A stretch of 32,304 bases of DNA from Clostridia bacterium (GCA_900763885.1 CAAFLY010000202.1:1-32304), one strand, 5' to 3'; counted from the first letter of the stretch, positions 23,946 through 32,304 are shown. Program-made: numbers and translations. Notes: a model not told the origin generated them from the letters alone.

Positions 23946-25451
23946 ATGAAAAAACGATTTGCTGTAATCTGCCTGCTCCTTGCAATCCTTGCCGCCAGTG
24001 TGCTGGTCGGATGCGGAGACAAAACCACAACGGAACCGGAACCGGATACTGCCGAGACGGTACAGACGGAGACGGAAGCCGAGACCGAGGCCACATGGAA
24101 AACCACGCTGCCGGACACCGATATGGGCGGCTGGGAATGCCGGGTGCTGACGATCCGGAATGAAGGATATGCCGTCACCACCTATTTTATGCCGGAGGAG
24201 CTGACGGGAGAGATTGTCAACGACTCGATCTATACCCGAAACAGAGATATAGAAGAAAAGTTCCATATGACCTTTTCGGAGTACAGTCGGGAAAACTTCT
24301 GGGAAACAACAGAAGATCTGAAGACATACGTGCTTGCCGACAGCGACGATTATCAGCTCAATATGCTTATCCAAAGGGACGCCTTTGCGGTTTCCGCTGA
24401 CGGTATGATTCTGCCGGTAGAGATGCTGACACATGTACAGCCGGAAAAGCCGTGGTACGCTCAGTCTGTAAATGACGCGCTGCAGCTTGGCAAAAAGCAG
24501 TATGTCCTCTACAGCGCAGAATGCCTGAATATGTATGAGCAGGCTTGTCTGGTGCTGTATAACAAGAGCATCTGGAAACAGTTTTCCGGTATGTCGGAAG
24601 ACGCCTATGACCTTGTACGCAGCGGCAAATGGACCTACGATGTGCTGATGCGTGTTGCGAAGGCGGCTGCGGCGGATCTGAACGGCGACGGAGAGATTGA
24701 TGACCGTGACCGCTACGGGATCACGTCTGAGTGTGATTTCCTGTACCCCAGCTTGTGGGTTGGCGCGGATCTGGATATGATCCGGGTGGAAAACGGTACG
24801 CCCATGCTGACTGTCGGGCAAAACGAAAAGCTTCTGGGTCTTCTCTCCGATATGTCCTCCCGTCGCGCGGACAAAGGAATCATTTTCGATTCGTTTAACG
24901 ACAGGTGCAAGGCGTTTGATGATTCCCTGCAGGGAGAAGCCAGGCGTTCCCTGAGCCGTAAAATATTCGAGTCCGGTGCCGCGGCGTATTTCATTCACGG
25001 CGTATTCGACATCCAGCACATCCGGGAGATGGAGGATGATTTTGGCATTCTCCCGTTGCCGAAATACGACGAAGCGCAGGCACAGTACCGCTCCCGGATC
25101 ATCGACGGATGGCTCAACGTGGTGCCTATGACCAACCGGAATCCGGAAAATACAAGCCTTGTGCTGGAGGCTCTTGCGGAGGAAAGCTATCGTTCCGTCC
25201 TGCCCGCCTACATAGAGGTTGCCCTGAAGGATAAATACACCCGCGATCCGGACAGCGCGGAAATGCTGGATCTCGTATTCTCCACAACGACGCTGGAGCT
25301 TGGCGACACCGTATGGCAGGGAGATGTCCGGAACGAATATGTGAATATCTGCGTCTCCGGCAAGGATACCTTTGTGTCCAAAACCGCCTCCGTGCAGAAA
25401 AAGATCGACAAAATCATCGCCGAAACCATGGAAAAATTGGGAAAACGCTGA
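23946..25451 (+). CDS. Extracellular solute-binding lipoprotein, probably carbohydrate ABC type
   Basis: A 501-residue lipoprotein with a clean signal peptide and lipobox LVGC (cysteine near residue 24). A Thr/Glu-rich linker follows, then a family-1-type binding domain; typical phrases are NDSIYTRNRDIEEKF and YNKSIWKQF. NGDGEIDDRDRYGI resembles a calcium-binding loop often seen in sugar-binding proteins. It would catch a carbohydrate outside the cell for an ABC importer. No permease or ATPase gene lies within the window, so it is an orphan that must use distant partners. The gene has its own promoter. Its last codons (Gly-Lys-Arg-stop) lie inside the second palindromic repeat, and the alpha-galactosidase starts 102 bases later. 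Confidence 0.88.
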   Translation: MKKRFAVICLLLAILAASVLVGCGDKTTTEPEPDTAETVQTETEAETEATWKTTLPDTDMGGWECRVLTIRNEGYAVTTYFMPEELTGEIVNDSIYTRNRDIEEKFHMTFSEYSRENFWETTEDLKTYVLADSDDYQLNMLIQRDAFAVSADGMILPVEMLTHVQPEKPWYAQSVNDALQLGKKQYVLYSAECLNMYEQACLVLYNKSIWKQFSGMSEDAYDLVRSGKWTYDVLMRVAKAAAADLNGDGEIDDRDRYGITSECDFLYPSLWVGADLDMIRVENGTPMLTVGQNEKLLGLLSDMSSRRADKGIIFDSFNDRCKAFDDSLQGEARRSLSRKIFESGAAAYFIHGVFDIQHIREMEDDFGILPLPKYDEAQAQYRSRIIDGWLNVVPMTNRNPENTSLVLEALAEESYRSVLPAYIEVALKDKYTRDPDSAEMLDLVFSTTTLELGDTVWQGDVRNEYVNICVSGKDTFVSKTASVQKKIDKIIAETMEKLGKR

Positions 25452-25531
25452 TTTAAGGTGGATTTTGTGCTAAAAACCCTTATATTTTAGCCTTTTATCG
25501 CAAAAATCTCGACTTATTCAGAGTATCCTTA
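25441..25531. repeat. MITE-like palindromic repeat, copy 2
   Basis: This is the second copy of the element at 3-91, with 65 of 81 ungapped columns identical by eye. It begins within the last codons of the binding-protein gene and ends 22 bases before the alpha-galactosidase ATG. The outer stem survives through a G-U pair (TTTTGTG with CGCAAAA), and an alternative perfect stem, GCTAAAA (25469-25475) with TTTTAGC (25485-25491), is present. Confidence 0.7.
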
Positions 25532-25553
25532 AGAAAACTGGAGAGAAACGGAC

Positions 25554-27497
25554 ATGAAGATCCACTGGAATCAAGACAGGCCGTATTTTGATTTTACCTA
25601 CGGCGACACTTCCTTTTTCGCGGCGGATATACAGCGTGAGACCATGCGCACGGACGATACCCATACCGTCTATATCTACCGCCATCCCGACGGGCTGACC
25701 GTCACCGCAAAGGTCACAGCATATCCCGCGTATCCGGCACTGCGCTGGGTGCTGTATTTTGAGAATACCGGGTGCGCGGACACCAAGCCGATTCGCGAGA
25801 TGCACGACTGCCACCTTGTATCGGACGGATGGAACAAGCGGTACACGCCCAAACCCGCCAATCTGGTGGCGGCGGAGAACTGCGCGTTTGTGTATCGGCA
25901 CATCGGTTCCAACTGGGTGCGCGACGAATACAACGCCTATGCCGAGCGGCTCGCCCCCGGAGACGCACGCGCTTATGAGAATCCGACCGGACGGAGCTGC
26001 GAGGGGCTGGCACCGTATTTTGAGGTGGAGGACGGGGAACTTGGACTCCTTCTCGCCATCGGCTGGACAGGTCACTGGTCGGCACGGTTCGCGATGGACA
26101 ACGAGGGCGGACTGACCATCGACGCCGGATTGCTGGATGCGGATTTCTATCTGAAACCGGGCGAGAGACTCCGCACCGCGTCCATGGTGATCCTGCCCTA
26201 CGAGAACGGCTCCGAGGAGGGACACAACGCCTTCCGCCGCCTGGTGAAAAACGAATTCTCACCGATGGGGAAAAACACGGTTCCGGCGCACGGGCCTCTT
26301 TGCGTCTCCGCGTGGGGCGCCATGACCTCCGAACAGATGGTCCGCAAGCTGTCCGCCCTCCGACAGTATGATGTCCCGGCGGACCTATATTGGATTGACG
26401 CAGGCTGGTACGGTCACAGCGAAACGGACTGCCCGAATGAGTTCATCGGCGATTGGGGCGCGCATACCGGCAGCTGGAATGTCAATCCGCACTGCCATCC
26501 GGACGAAATGGAATCGGTCGCCGCTGCCTGTGCGGAAAACGGATACGGAATGCTTCTCTGGTTTGAGCCGGAGCGTGCTCTCCATGGTACCGACTGGCAG
26601 AGGGCGCACCCGGAATGGTTCCTCGAGACAGGTCCGAACGATTGGAGCGTCCTGCTCGATCTCGGCAATTCCGAAGCATGGAACGCGGCGTTTGCGATGC
26701 TTGACGGGTATATCAAAAGGTTCCGCCTCCAATGCTACCGTCAGGATTTCAATTTCGATCCGCTCCCCATCTGGCGCGCCAATGACGAAGAAGGCAGACG
26801 GGGAATCCACGAAATCCGCCATATTATGGGACTGTACCGCCTGTGGGACGCGCTGCTTTCCGCCAACCCGGGGCTGTTTATCGACAACTGCGCATCCGGC
26901 GGTCGGCGCAACGACATTGAAATGCTCTCCCGCTCCATTCCGCTCTGGCGCAGTGACGCGCAATGTCCGGGTGACGCGCCGCCGGAAACAGCCCAGTGCC
27001 ACACAACCGGCATCGCGCGCTGGATCCCGTATTCCGGCACAGGCATCGGCATTCTGACCGGGGACTGGTATCGCAGCCGGAGCTGTTACGGTCCCGCGAT
27101 GACGACCGAGGCGTGGATGTACGCGGATCAGGAGATCGACGCGGAAACCACAGCGGCTATGCGCCCGATTTTCGCCGAATATCTCCGTGTGCGCCCGTAC
27201 CTCACCGCGGATTTCTACTCGATTGCCAGCGACGCGACAGGGGACGACGTGTGGTGCTGCCACCAGTACAACCGGCCGGAAGACGGAGACGGGATCCTCC
27301 TCTGCTTCCGCCGTCCGAAATCGGTGTACGACCGGGCGGTACTGCGCCTGCGCGGACTGGACCCGACGGCGACCTACGCATTCACGGACGCGGATTCCGG
27401 AGAGACGGTGTGCAGGACCGGGGAGGAGGCGTCCCGCTTCTCTATGGAGATCCACGAACCGCGCTCCTCCAGACTTTTGTTCTATCACAGGACATGA
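25554..27497 (+). CDS. GH36 alpha-galactosidase
   Basis: A 647-residue clan-D retaining enzyme that removes alpha-galactose from oligosaccharides such as raffinose or galactosylated host glycans. Layout is standard: an N-terminal beta-sandwich (about 1-230), a TIM barrel with WNVNPHCHP and LLWFEPER, the nucleophile Asp398 in YRQDFNFDP, then DNCASGGRRND. The acid/base is Asp468 in LWRSDAQ, followed by a C-terminal beta domain. The nucleophile motif has Arg-Gln-Asp rather than the Lys-x-Asp of well-studied raffinases, so specificity may differ. No signal peptide is present, so it is intracellular. GGAGAG lies eight bases upstream of the ATG. A repeat separates it from the binding lipoprotein; the two may be cotranscribed. 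Confidence 0.92.
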   Translation: MKIHWNQDRPYFDFTYGDTSFFAADIQRETMRTDDTHTVYIYRHPDGLTVTAKVTAYPAYPALRWVLYFENTGCADTKPIREMHDCHLVSDGWNKRYTPKPANLVAAENCAFVYRHIGSNWVRDEYNAYAERLAPGDARAYENPTGRSCEGLAPYFEVEDGELGLLLAIGWTGHWSARFAMDNEGGLTIDAGLLDADFYLKPGERLRTASMVILPYENGSEEGHNAFRRLVKNEFSPMGKNTVPAHGPLCVSAWGAMTSEQMVRKLSALRQYDVPADLYWIDAGWYGHSETDCPNEFIGDWGAHTGSWNVNPHCHPDEMESVAAACAENGYGMLLWFEPERALHGTDWQRAHPEWFLETGPNDWSVLLDLGNSEAWNAAFAMLDGYIKRFRLQCYRQDFNFDPLPIWRANDEEGRRGIHEIRHIMGLYRLWDALLSANPGLFIDNCASGGRRNDIEMLSRSIPLWRSDAQCPGDAPPETAQCHTTGIARWIPYSGTGIGILTGDWYRSRSCYGPAMTTEAWMYADQEIDAETTAAMRPIFAEYLRVRPYLTADFYSIASDATGDDVWCCHQYNRPEDGDGILLCFRRPKSVYDRAVLRLRGLDPTATYAFTDADSGETVCRTGEEASRFSMEIHEPRSSRLLFYHRT

Positions 27498-27529
27498 GGT
27501 CCGGCAAAACGCACAGGAGCCGTGAAAAC

Positions 27530-27570
27530 AACGCGTGTATTCCGCGAAAACGGAGAACGCGCGTTTTTTT
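27530..27570 (+). terminator. Intrinsic terminator after the alpha-galactosidase
   Basis: AACGCG (27530-27535) pairs with CGCGTT (27560-27565), with a second stem TCCG/CGGA inside, and seven T end at 27570. It closes the alpha-galactosidase transcript before the ftsK promoter. Confidence 0.85.
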
Positions 27571-27604
27571 CTGCGCCGTAGACGGGAAATCTTTGGCTTT
27601 CGTC

Positions 27605-27633
27605 TTGTAATTTGCGCGGATTCATGCTACAAT
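27605..27633 (+). promoter_or_regulatory. Promoter of ftsK-tmk
   Basis: TTGTAA (27605-27610) and TACAAT (27628-27633) are spaced by 17 bases. The leader to the ftsK ATG is about 120 bases and contains the inverted pair CGGCATA/TATGCCG (near 27656 and 27704), of unknown meaning. Confidence 0.72.
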
Positions 27634-27761
27634 ATAAACTGGTAGTGTATCGTCCGGCATACGTCAGAGGTTTGGAATCGATGGAAAAGCGGCGCGTCTG
27701 GCTATGCCGTTTGTGAATGCCGGGACAGATACAATCACGCACCGCAAGGAAAGGATCGGCT

Positions 27762-30700
27762 ATGGCGCAGAAAAAAAGTACCGGAGAAACGAAAGCGAAA
27801 ACCACCCGCACCACGAGCGCAGCGGGAAAAACGGGCGCAAAATCGAATAAATCGGCGCAGAATCCCACTCCGTCTCCGGCAAAACGCGCGCTTGCCGGAT
27901 TTGCCATGCAGGCGGGGCCCTATATCTGGGCGATCTGTGCGCTGCTGCTTGCGGTCTGTCTGCTTGCGGGGGACGGTATCGTCGGGGGCGCGATCCAGCG
28001 GCTGTTCTGCGGACTGTTCGGCGTGATCGCATATACCCTCCCGCTTTATTTCCTCGCCATTGCGGCGATCTGGCGCGCGGACTACGAATGCGGCGTGATC
28101 CGGTGGAAGCTCCTTTCCTCCCTGATCACCATAATCCTGACCGCTGTTCTTGTACACGTCTTTGACCACGGCGCCGATACGTTCGTGCCGAGAACACTTT
28201 GGATGGACGGAATCGCGCTCCATGGCGGCGGGGTGCTGGGCGGCTGGCTTGGCGAATGCCTGCTCCGCGGGTTCGGCAAGGTCTGCACGCTGATCGTGGC
28301 GTTCGGCGTGGCGTTTGTGCTGATGCTGTACCTGTTCGGCGTGACGCCGCGCGGGGTATTTGTAACGATCCTTTATAAGATCCGGGTCGCGTCGGAAAAT
28401 CGGAAGGAGCGGCTCGCGGAAAAACGGCAGAACAACACCGGATTGGCGGCGCGCAACCGGATCCGTGAGGAGGAATACGCCGCGTATCTTCGGGAAAAGA
28501 AGCAGAAGGAGCGCGAGGCAAAGGAAAACGCCGCGAAAATGACCGCGGATCCCGCAGGCGACACGCAGAATCCGGCGGGTGCAAAGCGCGGCACGAAGGC
28601 CGGCGGCACAAAATCCGCGGCAAAACCGTCTGTATATAAGGTAAAACGCCGCCATCCCGCCGTGGTGGACATCCCGATCGATGAGGGAGAGGGAGAGCAA
28701 ATGGCGCGGATCCCGGAACGCGTGGATAAACCTATCGGGGACAACGCACCGGAGGATGCGGACATTCCCTACAGCGATCCGGTCGCGCATACCGTGCCGC
28801 AGGCGGATGGGGCTGCGCAAAAGGAGCAGTCCACGGAAGAATTTGTCGCCGACGGCACCGTGGACGAGCGGATCTTTGAAGAGGTCATGCGCCGTACACG
28901 GGAACGGGTCGAGAAAACGGGGATGGTCCGGCCAAAATCCGATACGGACGCGTTGGCCGCGGAAGAATCGACAAACGGCGTGCAGGCGCTTCGTCCGTCG
29001 CCCGATACACAAATCGCGGATTCCGATGAGGATCGCGCGCCGTGGGAGGATGCGCCGGAGGTGGGGGACGACACCGCACCGACGGACGACCTGTCTGACG
29101 GTCGGAACGATGGATTGTCCGCGGCGGAAAACGAGCTGACGGCAAACGTATCCGCACAGGGGATCCAGACGGCATCGCAGGTGCTGCGCACGCCGACCGG
29201 GATCAAAACGATCGCGCCGGGGAACACAGGAAATGCGGCGGACAAGGATCTCTCCGGCATATTTGTCAATCCAGAGGACGCCGCGCTGCTCGATCAACTC
29301 TCCGCTCTCTATATGCAAAAGGATAAGGATTCCACAGCGTCCCTTGCCGTGCAGAGAGAAAAGGTCTCCGCGGGTGTAGCCGATAAGCCGGCGGAAAAAG
29401 CGAAAAAGGATACGGCGCCCGCGTACAATTTCCCGCCCATCGAGATCCTGACGGAGGATCACGAAGCACAGCCGGAGAATATCCGCGAGGAGCTGCAGGA
29501 AAACGCCGTCAAGCTCGTCGAAACCTTAAAGAGCTTCAATGTCAAGACCAAGATCGAGAATATCTCGCGCGGTCCGACGATCACACGATATGAGCTTTTA
29601 CCGGAGCCGGGCATCCGCGTGCGCTCCATTGTCAATCTCGTGGACGACATTTCCCTGAATCTGGCGACGACAGGCGTGCGGATCGAAGCGCCGATCCCCG
29701 GAAAATCCGCGGTCGGCATCGAGGTCCCGAACAAACGACAGTCCACGGTCCATCTGCGCACTCTCATTGAGGACGACGCGTTCCGGAATGCCAAAAGCAG
29801 GCTCACCTGCTGTCTCGGCGCGGATGTGGCAGGCGATTCCGTCTATTTTGACATTGCGAAAATGCCCCATCTGCTCATCGCCGGCGCCACCGGTATGGGC
29901 AAATCCGTCTGCATCAACAGCCTGATCGTGAGCTTACTCTACAAAGCGAAGCCGAGCGAGGTCAAGCTCATCCTTGTGGACCCGAAGAAGGTCGAGCTGT
30001 CGATCTACAACGGCATCCCGCATCTGCTCGTCCCGGTGGTCAGCGATCCGAAAAAAGCGGCCGGCTCTCTGTCGTGGGCGGTCAGCGAAATGGAGCGGCG
30101 GTTCGGACTGATCGAGGCGGTCGGCGTGCGCGATCTCAAGATGTTCAACGAGGTCACAAAGGACGACCCCGACTACGAATTCCTGCCGCAGATCGTCATC
30201 ATCATCGACGAGCTGGCCGATCTCATGATGACAGCCCCCGACGACGTGGAGGAATCGATCTGCAGATTGGCGCAGAAGGCGAGAGCCGCCGGAATGCACC
30301 TCATCATCGGCACGCAGCGTCCGTCCGTGGACGTCATCACGGGGCTGATCAAGGCAAATATTCCCTCCCGTATCGCGTTTACCGTCGCGTCCCAGATCGA
30401 CTCGCGCACCATCATCGACCGTGGCGGCGCGGAAAACCTGATCGGGCGCGGCGATATGCTCTTCAATCCGGTCGGTGCGCAGAAGCCGATCCGCGTACAG
30501 GGTGCGTATGTGTCTGAATCGGACGTGGAGGAAGTGGTTTCCTACATTAAAAATATGAATAAACAGAGCGAATCCTACTCGGATGAGGTGCTCGCGGAGA
30601 TTGAGAAGGAAGCGGCGCGCTGCGGCGTCAAAAAGGGCAGAGGCGGGGCCGCGGCTTCTGTGGACGGAGCGGACGCCATCGACGGAGAGGACGACCCTAT

Positions 30701-30917
30701 GCTCCGGCAGGCGCTGGAAGTCGCGGTCGAAAGCGGCAAGATCTCCACCTCGCTCATCCAGCGCAGACTGTCCCTCGGATACGGCAGAGCGGCAAAGCTC
30801 ATCGACCGGATGGAACAGCTCGGATACGTCTCTCCCCCGGACGGGCAGAAGCCGCGCAAGGTCCTCATCACGAAGCAGGAGTTCATGGAACTGGTGCTGT
30901 CGCATGAGGTGGAGTGA
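27762..30917 (+). CDS. ftsK: DNA translocase FtsK/SpoIIIE
   Basis: A 1051-residue septal DNA pump that clears chromosome from the closing septum. After a basic N-terminal tail (1-45) come four membrane helices (about 50-205), starting PYIWAICALLLAV. A very long, charged, low-complexity linker follows (about 205-560), then the motor. Walker A is GATGMGKS at 708-715 and Walker B is IVIIIDE (Asp816, Glu817). The last 65 residues are the winged-helix gamma domain that reads chromosome polarity (LIQRRLSLGYGRAAKLIDRME). SpoIIIE of Bacillus is about 790 residues; the extra length lies in the linker. The ATG at 27762 has AAGGA six bases upstream, and an in-frame ATG at 27717 lacks a site. It is followed by tmk after 18 bases. 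Confidence 0.96.
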   Translation: MAQKKSTGETKAKTTRTTSAAGKTGAKSNKSAQNPTPSPAKRALAGFAMQAGPYIWAICALLLAVCLLAGDGIVGGAIQRLFCGLFGVIAYTLPLYFLAIAAIWRADYECGVIRWKLLSSLITIILTAVLVHVFDHGADTFVPRTLWMDGIALHGGGVLGGWLGECLLRGFGKVCTLIVAFGVAFVLMLYLFGVTPRGVFVTILYKIRVASENRKERLAEKRQNNTGLAARNRIREEEYAAYLREKKQKEREAKENAAKMTADPAGDTQNPAGAKRGTKAGGTKSAAKPSVYKVKRRHPAVVDIPIDEGEGEQMARIPERVDKPIGDNAPEDADIPYSDPVAHTVPQADGAAQKEQSTEEFVADGTVDERIFEEVMRRTRERVEKTGMVRPKSDTDALAAEESTNGVQALRPSPDTQIADSDEDRAPWEDAPEVGDDTAPTDDLSDGRNDGLSAAENELTANVSAQGIQTASQVLRTPTGIKTIAPGNTGNAADKDLSGIFVNPEDAALLDQLSALYMQKDKDSTASLAVQREKVSAGVADKPAEKAKKDTAPAYNFPPIEILTEDHEAQPENIREELQENAVKLVETLKSFNVKTKIENISRGPTITRYELLPEPGIRVRSIVNLVDDISLNLATTGVRIEAPIPGKSAVGIEVPNKRQSTVHLRTLIEDDAFRNAKSRLTCCLGADVAGDSVYFDIAKMPHLLIAGATGMGKSVCINSLIVSLLYKAKPSEVKLILVDPKKVELSIYNGIPHLLVPVVSDPKKAAGSLSWAVSEMERRFGLIEAVGVRDLKMFNEVTKDDPDYEFLPQIVIIIDELADLMMTAPDDVEESICRLAQKARAAGMHLIIGTQRPSVDVITGLIKANIPSRIAFTVASQIDSRTIIDRGGAENLIGRGDMLFNPVGAQKPIRVQGAYVSESDVEEVVSYIKNMNKQSESYSDEVLAEIEKEAARCGVKKGRGGAAASVDGADAIDGEDDPMLRQALEVAVESGKISTSLIQRRLSLGYGRAAKLIDRMEQLGYVSPPDGQKPRKVLITKQEFMELVLSHEVE

Positions 30918-30935
30918 CAGATAAAGGAAGAACAT

Positions 30936-31634
30936 ATGGCAAAGCTCATCGTACTGGAAGGTCTGGATGGCTCCGGCAAGGGGACGCAGACAGAAATTTT
31001 GGCAAAAACACTCCGTGCGGAGGGCAGATCCGTGCGGGTCATCGATTTCCCGATGTATGATCGGGACAGCTCCCATTTCGTGCGGCTCTATCTCTCCGGC
31101 GGACTCGGCGAGGATCCCGCGGACACCAACGCCTATGCCGCGTCGATGTTTTTTGCATCGGATCGGTATATCAGCTATCGCACGGACTGGGAGAAGGACT
31201 ACAGAGCTCCCGATACCGTGGTGATCGCCAACCGCTATACGACGGCAAACGCGTATCATCAGCTCGCGAAAATGGATCGGACCAAATGGGATCCGTTTCT
31301 CGACTGGCTGTGGGATTTTGAGTATCGCAGGCTTGAGATTCCGGCGCCGGATCAGGTGTTGTTTCTCGATGTGCCGCAAAGTCTCTCGGACGCGAATGTG
31401 CGGAAGAGGAGCGGGGAAACGGGACAGTCGCTCGATATTCACGAAAAGGATCACGCGTATCTTGCCGCCTGTCGGAACGCGGCTCTGTATGCGGCGGATA
31501 AATGCGGCTGGACGGTGATTCCCTGCGCGTCTACGGACGGAAAAACGCAGAAAAGCCGGGAGGATATCGCCAGAGAGATCCGCGGAAGACTGATTCCTTT
31601 GGAAAAAACGGATAGAGAAACAGAAAATTTATGA
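30936..31634 (+). CDS. tmk: Thymidylate kinase family protein
   Basis: A 232-residue P-loop kinase that phosphorylates dTMP to dTDP for DNA synthesis. The P-loop is GLDGSGKGT (residues 9-17), and IDFPMYDRDSSHFVRLYL gives the usual nucleotide-binding region. The DRY motif of TMP kinases appears as Asn99-Arg100-Tyr101 (ANRYTTANAYHQ), with Asn in place of the common Asp. The LID region KRSGETGQSLDIHE follows. The protein is a little longer than the usual 205-215 residues. AAAGGAAG lies upstream of the ATG, and ftsK ends 18 bases before, so the two form an operon. A deoxynucleoside kinase of the same fold is the main alternative. Confidence 0.85.
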   Translation: MAKLIVLEGLDGSGKGTQTEILAKTLRAEGRSVRVIDFPMYDRDSSHFVRLYLSGGLGEDPADTNAYAASMFFASDRYISYRTDWEKDYRAPDTVVIANRYTTANAYHQLAKMDRTKWDPFLDWLWDFEYRRLEIPAPDQVLFLDVPQSLSDANVRKRSGETGQSLDIHEKDHAYLAACRNAALYAADKCGWTVIPCASTDGKTQKSREDIAREIRGRLIPLEKTDRETENL

Positions 31635-31646
31635 ATTGTTAATCGC

Positions 31647-31675
31647 TTGACAGGGGAAGAATGGTATAATATAAA
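31647..31675 (+). promoter_or_regulatory. Promoter of the DJ-1/PfpI gene
   Basis: A perfect TTGACA (31647-31652) is followed after 17 bases by TATAAA (31670-31675). An overlapping TATAAT at 31665-31670 is too close to the -35 box to be the main -10. Confidence 0.75.
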
Positions 31676-31677
31676 GT

Positions 31678-31722
31678 ACGTACCTGTGTTGTCCGATTCG
31701 AACGGAACCGGAGCGGGTACGT
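31678..31722 (+). other. Inverted repeats in the DJ-1/PfpI leader
   Basis: ACGTACC (31678-31684) is mirrored by GGTACGT (31716-31722), enclosing a second hairpin TCCG/CGGA (31692-31695 with 31703-31706) around TTCGAA. The expected transcript start near 31682 would trim the outer left arm, so only the inner hairpin is sure to form in RNA. No known RNA class is recognised. Confidence 0.4.
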
Positions 31723-31746
31723 GCGGCTGACGGAGGACATACGAAT

Positions 31747-32304
31747 ATGATATACTGTATTTTGGCGGACGGATTTGAGGAGATCGAGGCTCTGACCCCG
31801 ATCGATATGCTGCGGCGCGCGGGACTCTCTGTGACGACTCTGACGCTGCGGGAAAACCACACGGCGGGAATGGCGAACGGCGCGCATCGGATTTGCGTAA
31901 CGGGCGACGCGGTGCTGACGGATGAGGTGCCGGATGATATAGAAATGCTGATTCTGCCGGGTGGAATGCCGGGTGCGAAGAATATAGACCAGTCGCCGGA
32001 CGCGGATAAGTGGATCCGTGCGGCGGCAGAGCAGGGTGCGTATCTCTGTGCCATCTGCGCCGCGCCGATGATCCTTGGCAAACGCGGACTGCTTGCGGGG
32101 TATCGCGCGGTGTGCTATCCGGGCTTTGAGACGGATCTGCACGGTGCCCGGGTGGAATATGGTGCTCTTGCCGTGGACGATCGCCGGATCACCGCCTGCG
32201 GTATGGGAGCCGCACAGAGATTCGGCGCGGCACTGGTAGCGGCTATGAAAGGAGAAGAGGCGGCGCGTAAGGTATGGACGTCGATCCTCGCTGACAGAAA
32301 ATGA
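31747..32304 (+). CDS. DJ-1/PfpI family protein (YajL-like)
   Basis: A 185-residue single-domain member of the DJ-1 superfamily, complete to its TGA at the window edge. The oxidation-sensitive nucleophile is Cys104 in CAICAAPM, and the partner glutamate is Glu14 in ADGFEEIEALTP, equivalent to Glu18 of human DJ-1. PGGMPGA and CYPGFE are typical of the bacterial YajL-type group. Such proteins are linked to protection from oxidative or carbonyl stress and to glyoxal handling; the true reaction is debated. The ATG is ten bases from GGAGG, slightly far. The gene has its own strong promoter. Confidence 0.92.
   Translation: MIYCILADGFEEIEALTPIDMLRRAGLSVTTLTLRENHTAGMANGAHRICVTGDAVLTDEVPDDIEMLILPGGMPGAKNIDQSPDADKWIRAAAEQGAYLCAICAAPMILGKRGLLAGYRAVCYPGFETDLHGARVEYGALAVDDRRITACGMGAAQRFGAALVAAMKGEEAARKVWTSILADRK

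Noticed and set aside
27735..29462. A 575-residue open frame on the minus strand
   Set aside because: It lies opposite the ftsK membrane and linker regions and is Arg/His-rich without any domain.
29934..31454. A 506-residue open frame on the minus strand
   Set aside because: It runs across both the ftsK motor and tmk, which are certain genes on the other strand.

Overview
The window looks like chromosome of a GC-rich anaerobic bacterium of the class Clostridia, probably an uncultured gut lineage near Oscillospirales or Christensenellales. This placement is inferred from several features: lipoprotein signals with a lipobox, strong GGAGG-type ribosome binding sites, clear sigma-A promoters, a tandem glycine riboswitch, a Na+-type V-ATPase operon in the Enterococcus ntp order, and host-glycan glycosidases. 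There is no rRNA, tRNA, CRISPR array, phage or IS element. The GC-rich, codon-biased genes leave many long open frames on their opposite strands; these were judged to be shadows.

Layout. 1-4242 (+): a MITE-like palindromic repeat that ends an upstream gene, an HD-domain hydrolase, a LysR regulator, the redox chaperone Hsp33 (hslO) and a GH29 alpha-L-fucosidase. 4252-11075 (-): a large lipoprotein joining a GHL10 (DigH-like) glycosidase to a zinc amidase, an AGCS Na+/amino-acid symporter under a tandem glycine riboswitch, and a lipoprotein serpin. 11166-20136 (-): a complete nine-gene V-type ATPase operon, ntpF-I-K-E-C-G-A-B-D, with promoter, terminator and intergenic hairpins. 20137-20808: a complex intergenic zone with a short minus-strand gene and a strong plus-strand promoter firing antisense to it. 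20809-22799 (+): rarA translationally coupled to a small AAA ATPase. 22812-27570 (+): a sugar isomerase/epimerase-like TIM barrel, an orphan sugar-binding lipoprotein, a second copy of the repeat, and a GH36 alpha-galactosidase. 27605-32304 (+): ftsK/spoIIIE, a thymidylate kinase and a DJ-1/PfpI protein.

How the genes fit together. The c-subunit NtpK keeps every Na+ ligand known from Enterococcus hirae, so the ATPase is predicted to move Na+. The AGCS carrier uses Na+ to import glycine or alanine, so both belong to a sodium economy. The fucosidase, galactosidase, sugar-binding lipoprotein and isomerase suggest use of fucosylated and galactosylated glycans such as mucin oligosaccharides, but no permease is present. 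The serpin and the cell-wall hydrolase are both predicted surface lipoproteins.

No entirely new system is proven here. The best leads are the ~90-bp palindromic repeat seen twice, the glycosidase-amidase fusion, the surface serpin, and the promoter/hairpin arrangement around the short gene upstream of rarA.
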